Assembly (NCBI GenBank): GCA_000503195.1
Contig: AYSC01000041.1
Coordinates: 1-37,799 of the forward strand
Source of the DNA: Blastomonas sp. CACIA14H2
GTDB lineage: Bacteria > Pseudomonadota > Alphaproteobacteria > Sphingomonadales > Sphingomonadaceae
DNA length: 37,799 nt
Reading direction: 5' to 3'
The notes beneath the pieces are model-generated. The model worked only from the letters and a program-made list of their open reading frames with translations, ran no database searches and was not told where the DNA came from. Below, piece after piece: positions 8,901 to 15,850 of the stretch (positions within the stretch are counted from its first letter, which is position 1; each line of letters begins with the position of its first letter). Made by a program: the position numbers and the translations under genes.

Positions 8901-11421
8901 GCAGCGTCGAGGTGTCGCCGATATCGCCGCCCTCGACGATCGCGCGCACCATGCGGCGCATGTACTTGCCCGAGCGCGTCTCGGGAAATTCGGCGACCTC
9001 GAGAAAGTCCTGCGGCACCGCGACCGCGCCCTTTTCGGTGCGGACCAGATCGGTGAGGCGGCGGCGGTCGTCCTGGGTGAGCCTGCGCCCGGCGATGGTG
9101 GTGACGAACGCGATCGGCGTCGCGCCCTTCTCGCGATGTGGCGCGCCGACGACCAGCACATTGCCCACCGGCGAGCCCGGATCGAGCGTCTTGTCGCGCA
9201 GGATCGCGCCCTCGATCTCCTCGGTACCGATGCGATGGCCCGAGACGTTGATGACATCGTCCGACCGGCCGTGGAGCGAGAACGAGCCGTCCTCGTGCCG
9301 GATCGCGAAATCACCCTGGGTGTACGCCCAGGTGCCCTTCCACCGGCCCCAATAGGTGCTTGCGTAACGGGCGGCATCCCCGCGCCAGAGCGGGTTGACG
9401 CGGATGCCGCCCGACGCCGGTTCCAGCGTGAACTGGTCGGTATCGCCCCAGATCGTCCGGGTGAGGTACGGATAGGGGAGTGCGATGACGATCTCGCCCT
9501 TCTCGCCATTTTTCGCGCGCCGCCAGGGCACGCCGCCCGGCTCCTCGCGCTCCAGCCCGAATTCGAGATCGGGCGCGTCCGCATCCTCCACCCAGACATC
9601 GCCGACGATCCAGGGCAGCGGATAGGTATGCGCGTCCGGCCTCAGCGGGAAATCGCTATTGCCGTAGAAATGCGTCCAGGCGATGCCGCCATGCTCGGTC
9701 GCCCAGTAGCTGTTGATATACCAGGGGGTGACATGCTCCATCGCGAAGGCCTGGACCGAGGGCGAGGTCGGCTCGGCGCAGAAGGTCGCGACCTTGAGCG
9801 AGGACATGTCGTACGCCTGGATGTCCTTCAGATTCTCCGGATCCTGCATCACGCTTTTGAGGAAGGTGACGCCCGCCTTGAAGATCTGCACCTTGTGTCG
9901 CTCGATGATCGAGGCGAAGCGGCCGGCATGCGGGAAGACCGGCGAGCCCTCGGTGATGATCGTCGTCACCCGGCACAGCAGCGATCCTGCGATCAGATAG
10001 CTCTGCCCGGTGATCCAGCCCGGATCGGCGACGACGAACATGACATCGCCGGGCGACGCATCAAAAGCCACCGGCATGGTCGCGGCGACGCCGGCGCAAT
10101 AGCCGCCATGCACGTGCACCACGCCCTTGGGCTTGCCGGTCGAACCCGAGGTATAGATGATGAAATTGGGATACTCGGCATCGACCGGCAGCGGCCGCGA
10201 CACCGCCCAGATGGCGCGGACGAAATCCGCATCGGGCAGCGCCAGCAGCGCGGCTTCGTCGGCGACATCGAGCCCGAGCGCGCGGGCGGCTTCGAGAATC
10301 TGCGCGCCCGCCTCAGCGGTCAGGTCGTGGCTCCAATGGTCGCGGTGCGCGTTCCACACCAGATCGGGCTGCGCGGTGTGGCGCACCACCACCACCGCCT
10401 CGACGCGCGGCGGCGAATCGACCAGGGCAGACGCGATCGCCATGCGCAGGTTCGCCGCCTGCGCGGCATTGAGCGCCGAGCCCTGCGCCAGATCGTCGAG
10501 CGCACGCCCGACACCGCGCATCACGTCCGAGCGTTCCACCGTGACCTCGCCGTCGAGCAATTCGCTCACCGCATCGGTGATCGCGCCGCGCACCTTGTCA
10601 TCGGCCTCGTTCGCGGGGTCGTTCAGCGCGCCGGCGAGCAGGTCCATCGCGGTGCCGACGCCGATGAAATTGTCGAGCGCAGGGTCGGTATAGCTCGTCT
10701 TGAACGGCACCATCTGCGCGTTGCGATAGCTGCCATCGGCGGTGATGACGATCTTGGCACCCGCGTCAGCGATCCGGTCGGACAATGTCTTGTCGCTGAA
10801 CCCGCCGAAGACGGGCGTGTAGATGATGCCTGCGCGCTTGGCGCCTTCGGTCCAGTAGATCTGCGCCGGGATCGACGGCATGTTGAGCGCGATGCGGTCG
10901 CCCGCCTTCAGCCCCAGCGCGGCCAGCGCCAGCGAGCATTTCGCCGCTTCCAGCATCAATTGCTTGCGCGACACCGGGTAGCAATCGACCGGCCCGCCGC
11001 GGCCATTGTCGCTGGACATGTTCCAGCGGTCGCCCTCGAAGATCAGCGCGGTTTCCGCGCCGTGCCCAGCGAGAACATGCCGGTCGACCTCGTTGAACCC
11101 GCTATTGGTGAAGGCGCCCTCGAACCAGCGCCAGTTGGGCGGGTTGTCGGCGTTCAATCCGCGCTCCCAGGGGGTGTAATCGGCGGGCAGGTCGAGGCTC
11201 TGCGGCGCGCCGGTCGCGGCATCCCATCCGGTCCAAACGCCCGCGTCGCGATCGAAAAAGCCCCAGGCCTGATGCTCGGGCAGATACCAGCAGATCGACG
11301 CGCGCGCCTGGTCGCCATGAAAGGCGCCCGGATCGGCGATGCAGGCATTGCGCATGGCGGTCCAGCTGGCCGAATCGGTCAGCGGATTGGCGCGCGGAGC
11401 GACGGCTGGCGATAGCACCAT
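5929..11421 (-). CDS. pcs: Trifunctional propionyl-CoA synthase
   Basis: A giant three-domain enzyme of 1830 aa (Chloroflexus Pcs is about 1822 aa). The N-terminal acyl-CoA synthetase has YTSGSTGKPKG at 423-433, GRSDDVINVSGHR at 718-730 and the SGK catalytic lysine at K819. The central enoyl-CoA hydratase has GVALGGGME at 981-989 and PEINLRLLPGYGG. The C-terminal medium-chain-dehydrogenase-type enoyl-CoA reductase has a nucleotide site EGSATGTG at about 1420-1427 and relates to crotonyl-CoA carboxylase/reductase. It converts 3-hydroxypropionate, ATP, CoA and NADPH to propionyl-CoA, keeping acryloyl-CoA inside the enzyme. ATG 11421 matches the family start (the ADPGAFHGD segment follows), but no clear Shine-Dalgarno precedes it. 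First gene of the pcs-mcr operon. Confidence 0.96.
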   Translation of the reverse strand: MVLSPAVAPRANPLTDSASWTAMRNACIADPGAFHGDQARASICWYLPEHQAWGFFDRDAGVWTGWDAATGAPQSLDLPADYTPWERGLNADNPPNWRWFEGAFTNSGFNEVDRHVLAGHGAETALIFEGDRWNMSSDNGRGGPVDCYPVSRKQLMLEAAKCSLALAALGLKAGDRIALNMPSIPAQIYWTEGAKRAGIIYTPVFGGFSDKTLSDRIADAGAKIVITADGSYRNAQMVPFKTSYTDPALDNFIGVGTAMDLLAGALNDPANEADDKVRGAITDAVSELLDGEVTVERSDVMRGVGRALDDLAQGSALNAAQAANLRMAIASALVDSPPRVEAVVVVRHTAQPDLVWNAHRDHWSHDLTAEAGAQILEAARALGLDVADEAALLALPDADFVRAIWAVSRPLPVDAEYPNFIIYTSGSTGKPKGVVHVHGGYCAGVAATMPVAFDASPGDVMFVVADPGWITGQSYLIAGSLLCRVTTIITEGSPVFPHAGRFASIIERHKVQIFKAGVTFLKSVMQDPENLKDIQAYDMSSLKVATFCAEPTSPSVQAFAMEHVTPWYINSYWATEHGGIAWTHFYGNSDFPLRPDAHTYPLPWIVGDVWVEDADAPDLEFGLEREEPGGVPWRRAKNGEKGEIVIALPYPYLTRTIWGDTDQFTLEPASGGIRVNPLWRGDAARYASTYWGRWKGTWAYTQGDFAIRHEDGSFSLHGRSDDVINVSGHRIGTEEIEGAILRDKTLDPGSPVGNVLVVGAPHREKGATPIAFVTTIAGRRLTQDDRRRLTDLVRTEKGAVAVPQDFLEVAEFPETRSGKYMRRMVRAIVEGGDIGDTSTLRNPESIDALKAAVAAWQRKQQLAEDQALFERYRYFLIQYNDLGDGRRVATVTVTNPPVNALNERAIDELVIVVEHLARKDDVIAVVFTGQGTASFVAGADIRQMLEEVNSVEEAGVLPNNAQLAFAKIENMGKPCIAAIQGVALGGGMEFALACHYRIAEPVARFGQPEINLRLLPGYGGTQRLPRLLAERRASEGLRDALDLILGGRAIGAQEALELGAIEQIADGSDDVLSMAHAMVRDYARHGAESTLGKAFADRKAMTKRWAHAANIDLDAVLEDAFLQRILRQLDWAGRGEAGRRALDAVRTGWTEGMAAGLKREGEHFAEAIIDPQGGKTGIRQFMDKQSPPLPVRRNGVWIDAEHEANKQAMIANGQLLPVGAPFYPGVTAIPAKQLAFGISRDPDTGAPRFGPPASHEREHIVPVVAPEPNEALVYMLTSEVNFNDIWALTGIPVSPFDAHDEDVQITGSGGLALVASLGSEVKAEGRLRVGDMVVVYSGTSDLLSPQAGDDPMFAGFAIQGYETKTGSHAQFLNVQGPQLHRVPPDLTLEQAGSYVLNLGTITRCLFTTLQIVPGKTIFVEGSATGTGLDALKSSVKSGLKATGLVSSEDRAAFVREQGAVGALNRKDPRFAAAFTPVPDDPEAAKAWEADGAGILEEYRRMNGGRLADFVVSHAGESAFPRSFQLLEENGTLAFYGASSGYHFSFMGKPGSAAPSDMLARAQLRGGESVLLYYGPGSRDLADPLGLEMIEAARLYKARTVIVTTTDGQREFLQSLGLEESVEGIISLEGLKRRDAEFIWPDSLPRLPDARADIERFKEGVRRYQQHTMKPFGTAVGKILGSPGNPRGVPDLVIERAGQDSLGVSTSLVRPFGGRVVYAEEMAGRRYTFYAPQVWTRQRRIIMPSANIFGTHLCNAHEVTVMNNMIAGGLLSVTEPLVVEWDGLPEAHQAMWDNRHTGATYVVNHALPAMGLRSRDELLEYWASTSTLPRD

Positions 11422-11432
11422 GTCGAGGGCGG

Positions 11433-11492
11433 TCAGAGGACGGGCCCGGACAGGCGGGCGTGCGCAGCGCGGGTATACGGGGGGAACGACAT
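11433..11492 (-). CDS. possible 19-codon leader ORF before pcs
   Basis: A short ORF (MSFPPYTRAAHARLSGPVL) preceded by AGGAG about 12 nt upstream. Its stop lies 11 nt before the pcs ATG, in a different frame. Pcs itself has no recognisable Shine-Dalgarno and no in-frame ATG, GTG or TTG between the AGGAG and 11421. Translation of pcs might therefore be coupled to this leader. The peptide has no obvious run of one amino acid. It may be chance in GC-rich DNA. Confidence 0.25.
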   Translation of the reverse strand: MSFPPYTRAAHARLSGPVL

Positions 11493-11525
11493 GAGTTCGC
11501 AGCTCTCCTGCCGTCCCGGTCGATC

Positions 11526-11541
11526 GCGATTCCCAAATCGC
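11526..11541. promoter_or_regulatory. palindrome in the pcs upstream region
   Basis: GCGATT-CCCA-AATCGC, perfect 6-bp arms, lies about 105 bp upstream of the pcs start in the 212-bp gap that must hold the operon promoter. It is a candidate operator. No clear -35/-10 pair is visible in this gap. Confidence 0.3.
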
Positions 11542-11633
11542 AAATGCCGGTTGCGGCGAACGAAACAAATGTCTCCCGCCTTTCGGATAACACAATGTTT
11601 CGCGGAGCGGTAGCGCCGATTACCGCACGCGGT

Positions 11634-12719
11634 TTACCGCTGGTGCCAGCGCCCCACGGCGCGGGACACCGCCTGCATCAGCTGCATCCGCTGCGGAATG
11701 CTCGCTGTGGTCTCGGCGAGCATGACCGCTACGGCATAGCGGGTTCCGTCGGGCGCGGTCATGATGCCGACATCGTTATAGCCGGTTGAAACCGGGGGCA
11801 GATCCTGGCCGGTTCCGGTCTTGTGCAGGAACTGCCACCCAGCGGGAACGCCCGCCTTCAGCCGATTGGGGCCGCTGCGTGTGCGGCCAAGCGTGTCGAG
11901 CATGAGCCGGGTGGAGCTTTGCGAGAGCAGTTCGCCGCGCGCCAGCCGCGCCAGCGCATCGACTATGCCCTCGGGGCTGGCACCGTCGATCGGATCGGCG
12001 ACATAGGCCGAGAGCAGGTTGCGCCGCCGGTCGAGCGGAACGCGCTCGCGCGCGGCCTGGAAGGCACGCCCTGCCGACAGCTCCTGCCGCCATTCGACGC
12101 CGGCGATCGAGCTCTGCAGCAACCGTTCGCCTGGGCCGAAGCGGATGTTCGACAGCCCCTTGCGGCGAAGGAAGTCGTTCACCGCTCCCGGGCCACCGGC
12201 GGTGCGCAGCAGCGCATCGTTGGCGCTGTTGTCGCTCGCGGTCAGCGCCTCGTTGATCAGCGAGCGGACGGTCGCGCGCACCACGCCTTCGCGCGCGACG
12301 CGGGCGGCGAGCGGCTGGTGGAACAGGGTGAGGTCATTGGCGGTGATCGTCACTTCCTGGTCGAGCGAGACCTCGCCGCGATCGACCTTTTCCAGCACGG
12401 TCATCGTCACCCACAGCTTCGAAACGCTCTGCTGCGGGAAGAGCTCGCCGCCGCGCTGGCCGACCACCCAGTCGCCATCAATGCGGCGCACCGCGATGCC
12501 GGTCTTGCCAGGGAAGGTCCGCCAGAGTTCCTGCAACTCGTCGCGCAGCCCCTGCGGCACGACATTGGCGGCGCGCGGGGCGAGCGGCGGCGGCACCGGC
12601 TGCACCCGGGTGGGCGACGGAGCGGGTGCGGGGCGCGGCTGCGCGACCTGTTTGGGTGTCGATACGCACGCCGACAGCGCGGCAGTGGCGAGGATCAGGA
12701 CCAGCGGACGGGCGACCAT
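11634..12719 (-). CDS. Class A beta-lactamase-like serine hydrolase, lipoprotein
   Basis: A 361-aa protein with a lipoprotein signal (MVARPLVLILATAALSAC, lipobox LSAC, C18) and a Pro-rich linker (about 23-50). The penicillin-recognising motifs follow: S98-V-S-K101 (SxxK), S162-D163-N164 (SDN) and K300-T301-G302 (KTG). Order and spacing fit PF13354 class A beta-lactamase-like enzymes. I cannot find the usual omega-loop ExxLN motif before DPIDGASPEG (about 242-251), so the deacylating Glu may be absent or displaced. It would then act slowly on beta-lactams or serve another periplasmic role. ATG 12719 is chosen because it begins the signal peptide; the frame upstream is repeat DNA. Confidence 0.82.
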   Translation of the reverse strand: MVARPLVLILATAALSACVSTPKQVAQPRPAPAPSPTRVQPVPPPLAPRAANVVPQGLRDELQELWRTFPGKTGIAVRRIDGDWVVGQRGGELFPQQSVSKLWVTMTVLEKVDRGEVSLDQEVTITANDLTLFHQPLAARVAREGVVRATVRSLINEALTASDNSANDALLRTAGGPGAVNDFLRRKGLSNIRFGPGERLLQSSIAGVEWRQELSAGRAFQAARERVPLDRRRNLLSAYVADPIDGASPEGIVDALARLARGELLSQSSTRLMLDTLGRTRSGPNRLKAGVPAGWQFLHKTGTGQDLPPVSTGYNDVGIMTAPDGTRYAVAVMLAETTASIPQRMQLMQAVSRAVGRWHQR

Positions 12720-12891
12720 GCGGGGCTTTCTAGCAGCAACTTGGGGTTTGCGACCATGCAGCACAGGACATGTATCGCCGCTGAAAGGCTCTAGCCACGG
12801 GTTCCCGGCGCGGGGGCGCTTTTGCGGCGAACCCGGCGCTGGGCGCGATGAGCAGTGCCCTTCCCGCGATTCCGGGAGATGGGCGCTCTCG
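12720..12891. other. intergenic sequence upstream of the beta-lactamase-like gene
   Basis: Together with the following repeat this is a gap of about 330 bp. It must hold the promoter of the minus-strand lipoprotein gene, but I see no convincing -35/-10 pair. A long-arm imperfect hairpin around CGGGTTC and GAACCCG (about 12800-12835) is visible. No coding sequence is supported. Confidence 0.4.
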
Positions 12892-13050
12892 CCTCTCCCT
12901 CGATGGGAGAGGCAGCGAGACTTGCCTGCTTGCTGGCTAGTCGCAGCGGTGAGGGTGCTGGTGCGGCCAAGCGCCAGGGCGAAAGCACCGCACCATCCGG
13001 CCCGGTCACCCCCACCCAACCCTCCCCCATCAAAGGGGGAGGGCTTTGGG
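12892..13050. repeat. about 160-bp intergenic repeat, copy 1
   Basis: It begins CCTCTCCCTCGATGGGAGAGG (a hairpin), continues with GCAGCGAGACTTG and CTAGTCGCAGCGGTGAGGGTG, and ends CACCCCCACCCAACCCTCCCCC plus ATCAAAGGGGGAGGGCTTTGG. The same blocks in the same order occur at 33876-34044. The end blocks are mutually inverted, so the whole can fold back. It abuts the nadB stop. Confidence 0.85.
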
Positions 13051-13051
13051 G

Positions 13052-14656
13052 TCAGGGAACCAGCACCGTATCTTCCGCCACCGGCAGCAGGTCGGGATAA
13101 TCGCTGTTATAGTGCAGCCCCCGGCTCTCCTTGCGTTCAAGCGCCGAGCGGACGATCAGATCGGCGACCTCGATCAGGTTGCGCAGTTCGACCAGATCGG
13201 GGGTGACGCGGAAATTGCCGTAATATTCCTCGACCTCGCTGCGCAGCAGCTCGATCCGGTGCCGCGCGCGTTCGAGCCGTTTGGTGGTGCGCACGATGCC
13301 GACATAGTCCCACATGAAGCGGCGGATCTCGCGCCAGTTGTGCTGGACGACGACCTCCTCGTCCGAATCGGTCACGCGGCTTTCGTCCCAGGGCAGGATC
13401 GCGGGCGCCGGGCCCAGTTCGTCCCAGTGCTCGATAATGTCCTTGGCCGCCGCATCGCCGAAGACGAAGCATTCGAGCAGGCTGTTGGACGCAAGCCGGT
13501 TCGCGCCGTGCAGCCCCGACTGGCTGACCTCGCCCGCGGCATACAGCCCCGGCAGGTCGGTGCGGCCGTTGAGATCGATCAGCACCCCGCCGCAGGTATA
13601 ATGCTGCGCGGGCACCACCGGGATCGGATCGCGGGTGATGTCGATGCCGAGCCCCAGCAGCTTGTCGTAGATGGTCGGGAAATGGCCCTTCACGAATTCG
13701 GGCGGCTGGTGGCTGATGTCGAGATGCACATAATCGAGCCCCAGCCGCTTGATCTCGTGGTCGATCGCACGCGCGACGACATCGCGCGGAGCCAGCTCCA
13801 GCCGCTCGTCGAAATCGCCCATGAAGCGATAGCCGGTCTCGGGGATCAGCAGCTGCCCGCCCTCGCCGCGCACCGCCTCGGTGATCAGGAAGTTCTTGAC
13901 GTCGAGATTGTACAGGCAGGTCGGGTGGAACTGCATGAATTCCATGTTCGAGACGCGCGCGCCGGCGCGCCACGCCATCGCGATGCCGTCGCCGGTGGCG
14001 CCTCGGGGCGCGGTCGAGAACAGGTACGTCCGCCCCGCCCCGCCGCTCGCCAGCAGCGTCGCGCGCGCGGTCAGCGCCTCGACATGGCCGGTGCTGCGGT
14101 TGAGCGCATAGGCGCCCCAGATGCGCCGATCGCCCGCAGGAGAGACGCGGTGCCGGTCGGCGATCAGGTCGATCGCGACCATGTCGGGCAGCAATGTGAT
14201 GTTCGGGTTGGCGAGCGCCGCGCGTTCGAGCGCCTGCTGCACCGCCCAGCCGGTGGCATCGTCGACATGCACGATGCGCCTGTGGCTGTGCCCGCCCTCG
14301 CGCGTCAGGTGCAGGTCGTCGGCATGGTCACCGCTGCCGCCGTTGCGGTTGAACGGCACGCCGAGATCGACCAGATGCTGGATCGCCGCCGGGGCGTTCT
14401 CGACCACGAACTCGACCGTCTCGCGCCGGTTGAGCCCGGCGCCCGCGATCATCGTATCCTCGATATGGCTTTCGAACGTGTCGCCCTCTTCGAGCACCGC
14501 CGCGATGCCGCCCTGCGCCCAGGCGGTCGACCCACCCGAAATGTCGCCCTTGGCCAGCACCAGCACCCGGCAGTGCCGTGCGAGGCTCAGCGCCGCAGTC
14601 AGCCCCGCCGCGCCCGACCCGATGATCAGGACGTCATGTTCGCTGCCCCCCGCCAC
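13052..14656 (-). CDS. nadB: L-aspartate oxidase
   Basis: A 534-aa flavoprotein that oxidises L-aspartate to iminoaspartate, the first step of de novo NAD synthesis. Visible features are the FAD dinucleotide fold GSGAAGL (about 13-19), the STAWAQGGIAA motif, TREGGHSHRRI (active-site region shared with fumarate reductase/succinate dehydrogenase flavoproteins), the CGGVLIDLNGRTDLPGLYAAGE C-terminal FAD segment and the terminal helical domain ending in GLHYNSDYP. The start is GTG 14656, only 3 nt after the stop of the upstream ABC gene. nadA and nadC are not in the window. Confidence 0.95.
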   Translation of the reverse strand: MAGGSEHDVLIIGSGAAGLTAALSLARHCRVLVLAKGDISGGSTAWAQGGIAAVLEEGDTFESHIEDTMIAGAGLNRRETVEFVVENAPAAIQHLVDLGVPFNRNGGSGDHADDLHLTREGGHSHRRIVHVDDATGWAVQQALERAALANPNITLLPDMVAIDLIADRHRVSPAGDRRIWGAYALNRSTGHVEALTARATLLASGGAGRTYLFSTAPRGATGDGIAMAWRAGARVSNMEFMQFHPTCLYNLDVKNFLITEAVRGEGGQLLIPETGYRFMGDFDERLELAPRDVVARAIDHEIKRLGLDYVHLDISHQPPEFVKGHFPTIYDKLLGLGIDITRDPIPVVPAQHYTCGGVLIDLNGRTDLPGLYAAGEVSQSGLHGANRLASNSLLECFVFGDAAAKDIIEHWDELGPAPAILPWDESRVTDSDEEVVVQHNWREIRRFMWDYVGIVRTTKRLERARHRIELLRSEVEEYYGNFRVTPDLVELRNLIEVADLIVRSALERKESRGLHYNSDYPDLLPVAEDTVLVP

Positions 14657-14659
14657 GGT

Positions 14660-15595
14660 CTAGGCCGCCGCCTTGGTGAGGTTGAGGAACACGTCCTCGA
14701 GATCGGGCTCGCGGGTCGACACGTCGACGATATCGTACCCGGCGGCGCGCACGCGGGTCATCACCTGGCCGGCATTGAGCCGGTCCTTGCTGTAGCCGAT
14801 CTCGATCACCCGATCGGTGATCTTGCTGACCTTGTCGAAATCCGGATCGGTCGGCAGCGCGACCACATCCTGGTCGAGCGTCAGCACGATCAGCTTCTCG
14901 CGCGCCATCCCGACCAGCTCGGCCGTGGGCTTGTTGGCGATCAATTTGCCATGGTTGATGATGGCGATGCGGTCGCACAGCTCCTCGGCTTCCTCGAGAT
15001 AGTGCGTGGTCAGCACGATGGTGACCCCGGCGCGGTTCAATTCGCGCACATAATCCCAGAGCTGCTGGCGCAGATCGATATCGACGCCGGCGGTCGGCTC
15101 GTCGAGCACCAGGATCGGCGGCGAGTGCACCATCGCCTTCGCGACCAGCAGCCGCCGCTTCATGCCGCCGGAAAGAGTCCGCGCGTAGGCATTGGCCTTG
15201 TCCTCCAGCCGCACCGCGCGCAGCAGTTCTGCCGTGCGCCGCTCGGCCTTGGGCACGCCGAACAACCCGGCCTGCAGCTCGAGCGCCTCGGCGGGAGTGA
15301 AGAAGGGATCGAACACGATTTCCTGCGGCACGATGCCGATCGAGGCCTTGGCGTTGCGCGGATCGGCATCGATGTCGAAGCCCCAGATGCGCGCGGAGCC
15401 CGATGTCTTGCGCACCATGCCCGACAGGATGTTGATCAGCGTCGACTTGCCCGCACCATTGGGGCCGAGCAGACCGAATATCTGCCCGCGCGGGACATCG
15501 AAGCTGACGCCGTCGAGCGCCAGCTTGTCGGGGGCCTTGCCCGCGCCCGCATAGAGCTTGCGCAGATTGTCGATCGATATGGCAGCTTCGGTCAC
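14660..15595 (-). CDS. ABC transporter ATP-binding protein, YadG-like
   Basis: A 311-aa nucleotide-binding subunit from the GTG at 15595. Walker A GPNGAGKST (44-52), Q-loop Q91, signature LSGGM (141-145), Walker B ILVLDEP (161-167) and H-loop H198 (TTHYLEEAE). The phrases LSGGMKRRL and DEPTAGVDIDLRQQLW match YadG-type exporters, whose permease (YadH) normally follows. Here nadB follows instead and no permease lies in the window. The C-terminal 80 residues resemble the DUF4162-like tail of such exporters. GTG 15595 gives the family N-terminus; an ATG at 15646 is possible. Confidence 0.9.
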   Translation of the reverse strand: MTEAAISIDNLRKLYAGAGKAPDKLALDGVSFDVPRGQIFGLLGPNGAGKSTLINILSGMVRKTSGSARIWGFDIDADPRNAKASIGIVPQEIVFDPFFTPAEALELQAGLFGVPKAERRTAELLRAVRLEDKANAYARTLSGGMKRRLLVAKAMVHSPPILVLDEPTAGVDIDLRQQLWDYVRELNRAGVTIVLTTHYLEEAEELCDRIAIINHGKLIANKPTAELVGMAREKLIVLTLDQDVVALPTDPDFDKVSKITDRVIEIGYSKDRLNAGQVMTRVRAAGYDIVDVSTREPDLEDVFLNLTKAAA

Positions 15596-15679
15596 GCCAA
15601 GCCGATTAGCCCGACGGGGGGCCAAGCGCAAAGGGAAAGGTGGCATTGCCACCTGACTGTGCAGGTGCAGCACGAATGC

Positions 15680-15696
15680 TGCCCAAATTTTGGGCA
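15680..15696. promoter_or_regulatory. NtrC-like binding site
   Basis: TGCCCAAATTTTGGGCA is a perfect 8-bp inverted repeat around one base. Its 17-bp length and TGC...GCA ends match the NtrC consensus TGCACC-N5-GGTGCA. A second, half-degenerate copy (TGCACAAATTTTGAGCG, 15709-15725) follows 29 bp later, close to three helical turns. Both lie upstream of a sigma-54 promoter. Confidence 0.7.
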
Positions 15697-15778
15697 CGCC
15701 TTCGCATCTGCACAAATTTTGAGCGCCTGACCGCTGAGCGGATTATCAATTCGTTAGGAATCGCGGCTTTTCGGCATT

Positions 15779-15793
15779 TGGCACGTGGTTTGC
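15779..15793 (+). promoter_or_regulatory. sigma-54 (RpoN) promoter of glnK-amtB
   Basis: TGGCACG-TGGT-TTGC is an exact match to the -24/-12 consensus TGGCACG-N4-TTGC, ending 57 bp before the glnK start. With the two NtrC-like sites upstream it predicts induction under nitrogen limitation through RpoN and phosphorylated NtrC. Confidence 0.92.
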
Positions 15794-15850
15794 GTAGCTT
15801 TGCTGCGGTGACGGGGCAAACCCCGCAATAAAATAACCAATGGGGGCATA

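Noticed and set aside
7525-11415. Second long plus-strand frame opposite pcs
   Set aside because: Same reason: complement of well-supported coding sequence with low-complexity Arg/Asp/His-rich translation.
13046-15730. Long plus-strand frame opposite nadB and the ABC ATPase
   Set aside because: Antisense shadow across two real genes and their junction; no domain recognised.
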